Assembly (NCBI GenBank): GCA_934675095.1
Contig: CAKUPC010000006.1
Coordinates: 1-49,032 of the forward strand
DNA from: an uncultured Bacteroidales bacterium
Lineage (GTDB): Bacteria; Bacteroidota; Bacteroidia; Bacteroidales; UBA932
DNA length: 49,032 bases
Reading direction: 5' to 3'
The notes under the pieces are model-generated. The model was not told where the DNA came from. It did not search any database and saw nothing but the letters and a program-made list of their open reading frames with translations. The position numbers and the translations under genes are program-made. The first letter of the stretch is position 1; each line of letters begins with the position of its first letter. Below are positions 8,280 to 15,108 of the stretch, piece after piece.

Positions 8280-9803
8280 ATGAAATATAATCTTTGGAGC
8301 AGAATTCTGCTCATCATTGCGGTCGCCGCATTCGGCGGGGCCGCGTTCACATCCTGCGACAAGATGCCGGGGAATGACGGCACTGAATATCTTGAGGACG
8401 ACTATATACCTGTCACAGAGTTCCTTGACGACTGGAGCGGAGACTATGTCGTGGCACGTCCGGTCGATGCAAAGTCAGTCGAGCCGTTCGCAGCGCTCGA
8501 CGGCACAGAAGGCAAGCCCGGCAAGGCGCTGAAAATCCGCACGGGAGGAGTTCTTTGGGGAAGTTCGGCGGACGATGTCAAGACGGTGCTGAAAAAGGCC
8601 GATGAATATTCCTACATCATGCACGTCGCGGGAGTCGGCTACATCGGCTACGACGGCAAGTCGGGATTCGTACGCTCCTACACCGAGAGCACCGACGACG
8701 CCTACCTCTGGGATGTCCTGCTCGCCGAAAGCGGAACAGGCTATGTCAGGCTCAGCCCCAAGACAGCCGACGAGACGACAGCCCTTGTCTGGAACGCATC
8801 AGAGGAAGCCTTCACCGTCAGCACCTCCGGCACGCCGGCGATTCTTTTCCGCCGCGTCGAGGCCACCGGCATCAAGAACCACCCGAACCCTGATCCGAAC
8901 CCTGACCCCAAGCCGGATCCGGACCCTAAGCCTAATCCGGACCCGACTCCCGACCCCAAGCCGACCAATGCAAAATACGGATGGTTCGAGCTGCCGGTGA
9001 CGAACTACGAGGAATCGGGCAAGTACCTGATAGGCAAGGATGACAAGTCGCTATATTATGCGCATCACATCTGCCCCGACCTCAGATACCCGTCAGGCAA
9101 GCTGATGAGGAACTACACCGTCTGCTACAGCGCCGATGAGCACTGCCCTGTCTGGGTGGCAGCCCCGAGACATTCGGTATATCAGCAGAAAAATTCAGGA
9201 CGAACAAATGCCTACGGCAAAGACCCGGATGTGCCGTCAGACATCCAATACCACTCGAAAGCAATCGGCGGCGGATGCAACAAGGGGCATATGCTGGGCT
9301 CGGCAGAACGTCTCGGTTCAAGCGGAGCGAACAGACAAGTTTTCTATTTCACTAACATTGCGCCGCAGAACATGACCACATTCAACACTGGCGGAGGAGC
9401 ATGGAACAACCTCGAAGCATTCGTGGATGGGCAAGTATGCAGCGACACATTGTATGAGGTGGTCGGCTGCTACTTCAAGAAATTCACCGATGCCTACGGA
9501 AAAGTCTGCGAATCTAAAAAGATTGAGTTCGGCAACCGGTCCGATGTATCTTGGCCGTCAATGTTCTACTATGTGCTTCTCCGCACGAAGAAAGGAAACA
9601 CAGGCAAGGCGGTGACGCAATGTTCCGCTTCTGAACTTCAATGCGTTGCATTTGTAGTAAGGCATAGTATGGAAAAGGGGCACAAGCCGCAGGCAAAGGA
9701 CATGATGTCCGTCTCAGACCTCGAAAAGCTGACGGGCTTCAGCTACTTCCCGAATGTACCGAATGCCCCGAAAGACACATACAACGCCTCCGACTGGCTG
9801 TAA
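8280..9803 (+). CDS. Secreted DNA/RNA non-specific endonuclease lipoprotein
   Basis: A 507-residue lipoprotein (lipobox FTSC, Cys26). Residues of about 45-195 form an N-terminal beta-rich domain. Residues of about 200-232 are a Pro-Asp-Lys tandem linker (NPDPNPDPKPDPDPKP type). The C-terminal half is a beta-beta-alpha-metal NucA-type nuclease: NKGHMLGSAER near residue 334 takes the place of the usual DRGH catalytic motif, followed by FYFTNIAPQNMTTFN (metal-binding Asn region) and WNNLEAFV (conserved Glu). The catalytic His is kept, but Asp-Arg are replaced by Asn-Lys, a variation known in some family members. It probably degrades extracellular nucleic acid for nutrition or competition. It has its own promoter and is convergent with alr. 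Confidence 0.85.
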   Translation: MKYNLWSRILLIIAVAAFGGAAFTSCDKMPGNDGTEYLEDDYIPVTEFLDDWSGDYVVARPVDAKSVEPFAALDGTEGKPGKALKIRTGGVLWGSSADDVKTVLKKADEYSYIMHVAGVGYIGYDGKSGFVRSYTESTDDAYLWDVLLAESGTGYVRLSPKTADETTALVWNASEEAFTVSTSGTPAILFRRVEATGIKNHPNPDPNPDPKPDPDPKPNPDPTPDPKPTNAKYGWFELPVTNYEESGKYLIGKDDKSLYYAHHICPDLRYPSGKLMRNYTVCYSADEHCPVWVAAPRHSVYQQKNSGRTNAYGKDPDVPSDIQYHSKAIGGGCNKGHMLGSAERLGSSGANRQVFYFTNIAPQNMTTFNTGGGAWNNLEAFVDGQVCSDTLYEVVGCYFKKFTDAYGKVCESKKIEFGNRSDVSWPSMFYYVLLRTKKGNTGKAVTQCSASELQCVAFVVRHSMEKGHKPQAKDMMSVSDLEKLTGFSYFPNVPNAPKDTYNASDWL

Positions 9804-9826
9804 GTTCGGATGAAGACCCTCCCTCC

Positions 9827-9940
9827 TGTCATTTCGAGCGACAGTCCGCCTGTCATTTCGAGCGAAGCCGAGAAATCTTTGTGCTACATTACAGCGCCAT
9901 AGATTTCTCGGCTTCATTTCACTCCGCTCAAAATGACAGC
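9827..9940. repeat. Dispersed palindromic repeat between convergent genes
   Basis: CTGTCATTTCGAGCG occurs at 9827 and again at 9851 (there followed by AAGCCGAGAAATCT). The reverse complement follows as AGATTTCTCGGCTTC...AAAATGACAG up to 9940. It belongs to the same family as the repeat at 1-117. It sits exactly between the 3' ends of the nuclease gene and alr, a place suited to bidirectional termination. Confidence 0.75.
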
Positions 9941-9970
9941 AGGTGCATCAGCAATCAGTCAACGGCGGCC

Positions 9971-11092
9971 TCACGCCGTCGGTTCAGACACCACCACGCG
10001 CTCGATGCGGCGCGGGACGGAAGTGAGAATCTCATAAGGAATGGTGCCGAGAATGTCCGCGAGTTCGGAGATTGTCGGCTCCTTTCCGAATATGGTCACG
10101 GTGTCGCCCACCTGCGCCGGCACGCCCGTGATGTCGAGCATGCACATATCCATGCAGATGTTCCCGATTGTCGGCACGCGATGTCCGTTCAGGAGGAAGG
10201 AACAGTGGCCGCAGCCTAAGTGGCGGTCAATTCCGTCGGCATAGCCCACCGGAATGGTCGCGATGACAGTTCCCTCCGGGGCAATCTGCCCGTGACGCCC
10301 ATAGCCTATGGTTCCGTCCTCCGGTTTGAGATGCTTGATTTGCAGAATCTTGCACTTGAACGAAGCCACCGGGGCAAGCTTCACTCCCGGCAGTGCGCTG
10401 ATGCCGTAAATCCCGATGCCGAGCCGCACCATGTCGTACTGGTACTCCGGAAACCTCTCGATTCCCGCGGAGTTCAGGATGTGCAACATCGGCCTGTATC
10501 CCAAGGACTCAGTCAGCGCCGTCGCGTTGCGTCCGAACATCTCAATCTGCCCGAGAGTGAAACTGTCGCTGGACGGATCCTCCGCAGCCGCAAGGTGAGA
10601 GAATATCGACTTCACCTTCACGCGGTCGGTCGAGGCGAGATATTCCTCAAGTTCCCCGAGTTCGGAAGTCATGAACCCTAGACGGTGCATTCCCGTGTCG
10701 AGCTTTATGTGAACCGGATAGTTGTGCACGTCACGCTGCTCCAGTATGTCACAGAGAGCCTTCAGCGAGCAGAGGTTCGGGATGCTCGGCTCAAGGTTGT
10801 TGTCAATGATTTCGTTGAAGAAGTCGGTTCCGGCAGTGAGCACAAGAATCGGCTTGTGAATCCCGGCAGCACGCAGTTCCATGCCCTCGACCGGATAGGC
10901 AACGGCAAGGTAGTCCGCCCCGGCCCTTTCCATCAGACGGGAGAACTCCACCGCCCCATGTCCGTAGGCATTCGCCTTCACGAGCACGAGCAGTTTGGTT
11001 GTTGGTTTGAGCAATCCTCTGAAATACTTATAGTTAGACTCGCAGTCCGGCAGGCTCAGCTCCAGCCGCGAGAAATCATCCTCTCCGAACAT
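9971..11092 (-). CDS. alr: Alanine racemase
   Basis: A 373-residue cytoplasmic PLP enzyme that interconverts L- and D-alanine for peptidoglycan. The PLP-lysine motif LVLVKANAYGHG lies at residues 34-45 (Lys39). The second catalytic residue is the Tyr in IGYGRHGQIAPEG. The conserved HIKLDTGMHRLGF and MVRLGIGIYG blocks of the TIM barrel are also present, with ICMDMCMLD in the C-terminal beta domain. Length is normal. It is a standalone gene rather than a MurF-Alr fusion as found in many Bacteroidales; a separate fused copy may exist elsewhere. It is divergent from the PfpI-like gene. Confidence 0.93.
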   Translation of the reverse strand: MFGEDDFSRLELSLPDCESNYKYFRGLLKPTTKLLVLVKANAYGHGAVEFSRLMERAGADYLAVAYPVEGMELRAAGIHKPILVLTAGTDFFNEIIDNNLEPSIPNLCSLKALCDILEQRDVHNYPVHIKLDTGMHRLGFMTSELGELEEYLASTDRVKVKSIFSHLAAAEDPSSDSFTLGQIEMFGRNATALTESLGYRPMLHILNSAGIERFPEYQYDMVRLGIGIYGISALPGVKLAPVASFKCKILQIKHLKPEDGTIGYGRHGQIAPEGTVIATIPVGYADGIDRHLGCGHCSFLLNGHRVPTIGNICMDMCMLDITGVPAQVGDTVTIFGKEPTISELADILGTIPYEILTSVPRRIERVVVSEPTA

Positions 11093-11162
11093 ATATTATC
11101 CTCTCTGTTTTTCAAACTCTCTTCAGTTCGCCGGTTTCTGCAATCCCCGACGAAACAGGGTG

Positions 11163-11170
11163 CAAAAGTA
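11163..11170 (-). promoter_or_regulatory. -7 element of the alr promoter
   Basis: TACTTTTG on the minus strand matches TAnnTTTG. It lies 71 nt upstream of the alr start codon. No clear -33 TTTG was found at the usual distance, so support is moderate. Confidence 0.4.
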
Positions 11171-11293
11171 CCATTTTTTAATGAATTTCCGTCGTTTTTT
11201 CTTCACAAGCCGAAGATTTGCACAACTTTTGCCATAGGTCAAAGGGTTTGGGCAAGTCGTTACGCCCATTATAACAATGACGAATGGAATTAT

Positions 11294-11872
11294 ATGAATA
11301 CTAACTATCTTTTCCTTGCAGAAGGATATGAAATTGCGGAGGCGATGTGTCCCGTGGATATGATGACACGCGGGGGACTCGCGGTCAAGACGGTTTCGCT
11401 CACGGAGGAGAGGCTTGTGAAGAGTTCCCACGGAATCGGAGTCACGGCGGACCTGAGCTGGAGCGAATTTATGGATGAACTTGGCTCACAGGAGATTGAC
11501 GGGCAGGGCGTGCTTGCCTTTCCAGGCGGAATGCCAGGTTCGACAAATCTTGCGGACAAGGCGGAACTGTTGGAAATAGCGCAGAGGCATTTCGACAATG
11601 GCGGAATCACAGCCGCCATCTGCGCCGCACCGAGCGTGGTTCTCGGCAGACTGCAGGGCATCGGCGGCAGGAAGATGTGCTGCTACGCAGGCTTCGAGAA
11701 GGCCCTTGAGGATGCCGGCGCTCTCGTGAGCACGGATGCCGGCGTGGTTGTTGATAGAAACCTCATCACTTCGCGGGGAGCCGGGCACGCAATCGCGTTC
11801 GGACTCGCGATTGTGGCCGCAGCGGCGGGACAGGCCAAGGCGGACCGCGTCGCGAAAGCCATCATGTTGTAA
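11294..11872 (+). CDS. DJ-1/PfpI family protein
   Basis: A 192-residue protein of the DJ-1/PfpI superfamily (class I glutamine amidotransferase-like fold). It shows the N-terminal FLAEGYEIAEA strand with the conserved acidic residue, the VLAFPGGMPGSTNL loop, and the nucleophile elbow AAICAAPSV with Cys110. Close relatives are annotated as protein/nucleotide deglycase or oxidative-stress proteins; the activity here is not proven. The start at 11294 gives the family's normal length. A longer in-frame extension back to 10685 is antisense to alr and was rejected. The stop codon region is duplicated in tandem (see the repeat at 11861). Confidence 0.88.
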   Translation: MNTNYLFLAEGYEIAEAMCPVDMMTRGGLAVKTVSLTEERLVKSSHGIGVTADLSWSEFMDELGSQEIDGQGVLAFPGGMPGSTNLADKAELLEIAQRHFDNGGITAAICAAPSVVLGRLQGIGGRKMCCYAGFEKALEDAGALVSTDAGVVVDRNLITSRGAGHAIAFGLAIVAAAAGQAKADRVAKAIML

Positions 11873-11899
11873 GGCTCCGGCGTCATCATGTTGTAAGGC
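11861..11899 (+). repeat. 24-bp tandem duplication at the PfpI-like gene's 3' end
   Basis: ATCATGTTGTAAGGC occurs at 11861 and again at 11885, a 24-bp period. The first copy encodes the last residues and stop codon of the gene. The second is an untranslated duplicate, so this looks like a recent slippage event. Confidence 0.7.
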
Positions 11900-11929
11900 C
11901 AGCGTTTTGAACAAACGGCAAAGCCTACC

Positions 11930-11960
11930 CCTGTCATTTCGAACGAAGTGAGAAATCATT
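11930..11960 (+). repeat. Half copy of the TGTCATTTCGA palindromic repeat
   Basis: CTGTCATTTCGAACGAAGTG followed by AGAAATCA matches one arm of the repeats at 1-117 and 9827-9940. No complementary arm follows before the next start codon at 11981. It lies 3' of the PfpI-like gene and forms the leader of the zinc peptidase gene. Confidence 0.6.
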
Positions 11961-11980
11961 GAACAAACAAAAAACTGAAC

Positions 11981-12655
11981 ATGAACATTTGGATAATACT
12001 GATCGCTGTGATGCTGATAAGTTTCGCCATCCAGCAAGTCTTGGAAAGCAAGTTCAACAAATACTCCCAGGTTCCCAATCCGGCGGGCCTCACCGGCGCG
12101 CAGGTCGCCCAGAAGATGCTTGACTGGTACGGAATCACCAACGTGCAGGTGCGCCGCACCAACGGCATGCTCACCGACCATTTCGACCCGAGGACAAAGA
12201 CCGTGAACCTCAGCGAGGGAGTCTATTCCAGCACCTCGATAGCCGCCGCGGCAGTAGCCGCCCATGAGTGCGGTCACGTCGTCCAGTATGCGCAGGGCTA
12301 TGCCCCGGTCAAGCTCCGCAGCGCCCTCGTTCCGGTCGTGAACTTCAGCAACATGACGGTGCAGTGGGTTCTGCTGCTCGGAGTGATGCTTGTCAACCTC
12401 GTCCCGGCAATACTTTGGATAGGCATAGGTCTCTTCGCCATGACGACGCTCTTCAGCCTCGTGACCCTTCCTTGCGAAATCAACGCGAGCGCAAGGGCTG
12501 TCAGCTGGCTCAGCAACTCCGGCATCGCCGACGAGCGCACCCGTCCGATGGCGGTCGATGCCCTCAAGTGGGCGGCCTACACCTATGTAATCGCGGCCAT
12601 CGGCTCCATCGCCACGCTGCTCTATTATATAGGTATAGCCACACGGAGAAGGTAA
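11981..12655 (+). CDS. YugP-type zinc metallopeptidase (membrane protein)
   Basis: A 224-residue integral membrane protein of the YugP/Zn_peptidase_2 type. It starts with a TM helix (NIWIILIAVMLISFAI). The conserved GLTGAQVAQKML...GI..VQV segment follows. The zinc-binding motif HECGH (His95, His99) lies in AAAAVAAHECGHVVQYAQGY, and there are two or three further TM helices (WVLLLGVMLVNLVPAILWIGIGLF and a C-terminal one). The family is widely conserved and thought to act in membrane protein quality control, but its substrates are not established. It is convergent with rng, and a shared terminator lies at 12722-12760. Confidence 0.87.
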   Translation: MNIWIILIAVMLISFAIQQVLESKFNKYSQVPNPAGLTGAQVAQKMLDWYGITNVQVRRTNGMLTDHFDPRTKTVNLSEGVYSSTSIAAAAVAAHECGHVVQYAQGYAPVKLRSALVPVVNFSNMTVQWVLLLGVMLVNLVPAILWIGIGLFAMTTLFSLVTLPCEINASARAVSWLSNSGIADERTRPMAVDALKWAAYTYVIAAIGSIATLLYYIGIATRRR

Positions 12656-12721
12656 TCCCCCCCCCGGCGCAGTCCGGCGGCAGAAGGCGGGTGGAAAATC
12701 CAGAAAGAAACAGAAGGCTTT

Positions 12722-12760
12722 GAAAAAGGGGGTCCGGCTATTCAAGCCGGGCCCCCTTTT
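12722..12760. terminator. Bidirectional terminator between the zinc peptidase gene and rng
   Basis: AAAAAGGGGGTCCGGC / GCCGGGCCCCCTTTT, a 14-15-bp GC-rich stem with a 7-nt loop and A/T tracts on both sides, so it can end transcription from both strands. The rng stop codon lies in the loop (12738-12740). Confidence 0.85.
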
Positions 12761-14315
12761 CATCATAGAATTCATTCTGCAGGACGGTGAAGTCCGTGGA
12801 TGTCTCCATCTTCAGCCTGCACCGGTACTTCTTCTTCCACCTGTCGAGGATGCTCCCCTTGAAAAGTCCTTCCGACTTTGCCAGATAGGCGCCCAGAATA
12901 GGGCCCACCTTCAGCGTCATGTCCGTGATATGCCTGTCGTTCACATAGCACGCGAGCTTCCTTTCAATGTCCTCGTCTATCACAATGCTCGAAGAAATCT
13001 TTCCGGTGCCGTGGCATACCGGACAAACCTCCAGAGTGTTCAGCTCGATTGCCGGGCGCACTCTCTGGCGGGTAATCTGCATCAGACCGAACTTGGTGAG
13101 CGGCAGCACGTTATGCTTCGCCCTGTCCCCTTCCATCAGCTGCTGCATATACTTGAAGAGCTGGTTGCGGTGCTCGCCCGTCTCCATGTCGATGAAGTCG
13201 ATGATGACGATTCCGCCCATGTCCCGCAGCCTCAGCTGACGGGCAATCTCCTCCGCTGCATAGCAGTTCACGTCGAAGGTGTTCTGTTCCTGTTCCTTGT
13301 TCTTGGCTCTCGTTCCGCTGTTCACGTCAACCACATGAAGCGCCTCCGTGTGCTCGATGACTAGATAGGCCCCCTGCCTCAGCGGCACGACCTTTCCGAA
13401 GGAACTCTTAATCTGACGTGTGACCTCATAATGGTCGAAGATAGGTTCCTTGCCCTCGTAGAGCTTCACGATTTTCTCCTGTTCCGGAGAGATGAGCGAG
13501 ATGTACTTTCGGGTCTCCTCGTAAATCTTTTCATCGTTGATGTAGATGTTGCTGAACGAGTCATTCAGGAGATCCCTGAGGATTGTGGTTGTCTTGCTGT
13601 ACTCGGTGAAGAGCAGCTGCACCTTCTTGGACGAGGCGATTTTTTTCCATGAACTCTCCCATTTCTCGATGAGAGACATCACCTCGGCGTCAAGCACCGC
13701 AGCGTTCCTTCCCTCCGCGGCCGTGCGTACGATTGCACCGTAATTGCGTGGGAGTATGCTCTTTACAAGCGTTTCAAGCCGTTTCTTTTCTTCTTTCGAA
13801 GCAATTTTCTGTGACACACTGACCTTCTCCGCGAAAGGAAGAAGCACAATGTTGCGTCCTGCCAATGAAATTTCAGCTGTCAGTCTGGAGCCCTTTGTGG
13901 AAATCGGTTCCTTGACAATCTGGCAGACTATCATCTGTCCCTGAGTAAGCACGTCCTCGATGCGCCCTTCCTTCGGCAGCGGCTGACCAATCTTTATGTG
14001 GGAATATATCCCCTTGAGGTCAGAGTTAGGATTCGCACGCTTCACGAATTCGTCGAACGCATTGAAATACAGCCCGAGGTCGAGGTAATGGACGAAAGCC
14101 TCCTTCTCGTCTCCGATATCCACGAACGCGGCGTTCAGTGCAGGCAGGATCTTCTTCACCTTTCCGAGATAGACGTCTCCCACCGCAAAGCTGTGCCCGA
14201 GGACAGACTCCTTGTTGAACTCAATCAGCCGATGATTCTCCATCAGCGCGATGGAGACCTCGGACGAACTGACTTCAACAACAAGATCTTTTACGGATTC
14301 TTTTCCGGCTTCCAT
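12738..14315 (-). CDS. rng: Ribonuclease G (RNase E/G family)
   Basis: A 525-residue endoribonuclease for rRNA and mRNA processing. It begins with an S1-type RNA-binding region (GHSFAVGDVYLGKVKKILPALNAAFVDIGDEKEAFVHYLDL) with the usual insertion. The catalytic core has the Mg-binding pair in VVDVNSGTRA and IIDFIDM, and the Zn-link motif CPVCHGTGK. The end of the RNase G domain and a short tail follow, with no long E. coli-type RNase E scaffold. Length is typical for Bacteroidetes. It is transcribed after the small ribosomal protein and HU genes in the same direction, separated by a strong terminator. Confidence 0.93.
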   Translation of the reverse strand: MEAGKESVKDLVVEVSSSEVSIALMENHRLIEFNKESVLGHSFAVGDVYLGKVKKILPALNAAFVDIGDEKEAFVHYLDLGLYFNAFDEFVKRANPNSDLKGIYSHIKIGQPLPKEGRIEDVLTQGQMIVCQIVKEPISTKGSRLTAEISLAGRNIVLLPFAEKVSVSQKIASKEEKKRLETLVKSILPRNYGAIVRTAAEGRNAAVLDAEVMSLIEKWESSWKKIASSKKVQLLFTEYSKTTTILRDLLNDSFSNIYINDEKIYEETRKYISLISPEQEKIVKLYEGKEPIFDHYEVTRQIKSSFGKVVPLRQGAYLVIEHTEALHVVDVNSGTRAKNKEQEQNTFDVNCYAAEEIARQLRLRDMGGIVIIDFIDMETGEHRNQLFKYMQQLMEGDRAKHNVLPLTKFGLMQITRQRVRPAIELNTLEVCPVCHGTGKISSSIVIDEDIERKLACYVNDRHITDMTLKVGPILGAYLAKSEGLFKGSILDRWKKKYRCRLKMETSTDFTVLQNEFYDEKGARLE

Positions 14316-14338
14316 TAAAATTTTATTGACAATTACTC

Positions 14339-14365
14339 AAAAAAGGCCGGCCGCCCGGGCCAGCC
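14339..14365 (-). terminator. Rho-independent terminator after the hup / small basic protein genes
   Basis: On the minus strand GGCTGGCC - 5-nt loop - GGCCGGCC (8 bp with one G-U) is followed by six T. It ends transcription of the HU and 29-residue ribosomal protein genes just before rng. Confidence 0.8.
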
Positions 14366-14403
14366 TTCACTTATAAGACTGCTTAAACGGCAGCGCCGAC
14401 AGG

Positions 14404-14493
14404 CTACTTCTTCTTGTGCCTGTTCTTGCGCAATCTCTTCTTGCGCTTGTGCGTCGCCATCTTATGCCTCTTATGCTTTTTTCCGTTTGGCAT
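14404..14493 (-). CDS. AURKAIP1/COX24-domain small basic ribosomal protein (mS38/bS22-like)
   Basis: A 29-residue ORF, about 60 percent Lys/Arg/His, starting MPNGKKHKRHKMATHKRKKR and ending in KNRHKKK. The pattern KRHKMATHKRKKRLRKNR matches the short AURKAIP1/COX24 (DUF1713) proteins found throughout Bacteroidetes and related to mitochondrial mS38 and mycobacterial bS22, small-subunit proteins buried in rRNA. It lies 24 nt after hup on the same strand and before a terminator, so the two are probably co-transcribed. It is too short for standard ORF cut-offs, but position, composition and the conserved core support it as a real gene. Confidence 0.85.
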   Translation of the reverse strand: MPNGKKHKRHKMATHKRKKRLRKNRHKKK

Positions 14494-14517
14494 GATGTAA
14501 TGGGTTTAAGATATTAG

Positions 14518-14793
14518 TTATTTCTTAATCTGCCCCACGAATGACTTTGACGGCTTGAATGCCGGAATGTCATGTGCAGGGATTGTAATTGTAATCTCCT
14601 TTGTGATGTTGCGTGCGGTCTTCTCTGCCCTGTGCTTGATGATGAAGCTACCGAATCCGCGGAGGTAAACCGGCTGTCCCTTTGTAAGTGACTCCTTTAC
14701 TACCTCCATGAAGCCGTCAACTACTGCGGCTACCTGTTCCTTCTGAACGCCGGTTGACTGTGCAACCTCGTTTACGATTTCTGCCTTTGTCAT
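14518..14793 (-). CDS. hup: HU-family DNA-binding protein
   Basis: A 91-residue nucleoid protein of the HU/IHF family, full length. The N-terminal dimerisation helices (MTKAEIVNEVAQSTGVQKEQVAAVVDGFMEVVKESL) are followed by GQPVYLRGFGSFIIKHRAEKTARN, which leads into the DNA-clasping beta arms, and by the C-terminal PAFKPSKSF. It binds and bends DNA without strong sequence preference. It has a very good Bacteroidetes promoter at 14847-14877 and is divergent from lon. Whether it is alpha- or IHF-type cannot be decided from sequence. Confidence 0.93.
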   Translation of the reverse strand: MTKAEIVNEVAQSTGVQKEQVAAVVDGFMEVVKESLTKGQPVYLRGFGSFIIKHRAEKTARNITKEITITIPAHDIPAFKPSKSFVGQIKK

Positions 14794-14846
14794 AATACTT
14801 GTGTATAAAATGTTTATTAGAAATTCTAACTTCGGTAAAAACCTCG

Positions 14847-14877
14847 CAAAATTAGACTTATTTTTCTAATATTCAAA
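14847..14877 (-). promoter_or_regulatory. Bacteroidetes-type promoter of hup
   Basis: On the minus strand TTTG (14877-14874), a 19-nt spacer and TAATTTTG (14854-14847) match the Bacteroidetes consensus exactly. The leader to the hup start codon is about 50 nt. Confidence 0.75.
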
Positions 14878-14949
14878 AAAAAACATCAATTTTGACATGG
14901 CAAACCGACAAACGCGGGGTTTCGCCGGCCAATTATGCGGGATTCGGCA

Positions 14950-14965
14950 TCCCGACGCGTCGGGA
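14950..14965. promoter_or_regulatory. Perfect 16-bp palindrome in the hup-lon divergent region
   Basis: TCCCGACGCGTCGGGA has exact dyad symmetry. It lies 73 bp upstream of the hup -33 element and 144 bp upstream of lon. A dimeric regulator operator is plausible; a DNA hairpin is the alternative. Confidence 0.5.
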
Positions 14966-15018
14966 ATATGGCATAATGCTTGACGAATATATATTATACG
15001 CACAGGATTCGCCGGATG

Positions 15019-15033
15019 CTGACATTTTGTCAG
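15019..15033 (+). promoter_or_regulatory. CTGACA-TTT-TGTCAG palindrome upstream of lon
   Basis: A 15-bp dyad (6-bp arms, 3-bp centre) 76 bp before the lon start codon. It is a possible operator for stress control of lon. No heat-shock CIRCE sequence was seen. Confidence 0.4.
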
Positions 15034-15108
15034 TAGGGAGTATTGTGCGGAATTTGATATAGACAGGAAAAATAGACAGAGAAATAGACACACAGAAAGG
15101 GATAGAAT

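Noticed and set aside
10685..11293. N-terminal extension of the PfpI-like gene
   Set aside because: The extension overlaps alr on the other strand over most of its length. The family's N-terminus starts at 11294, which gives normal length.
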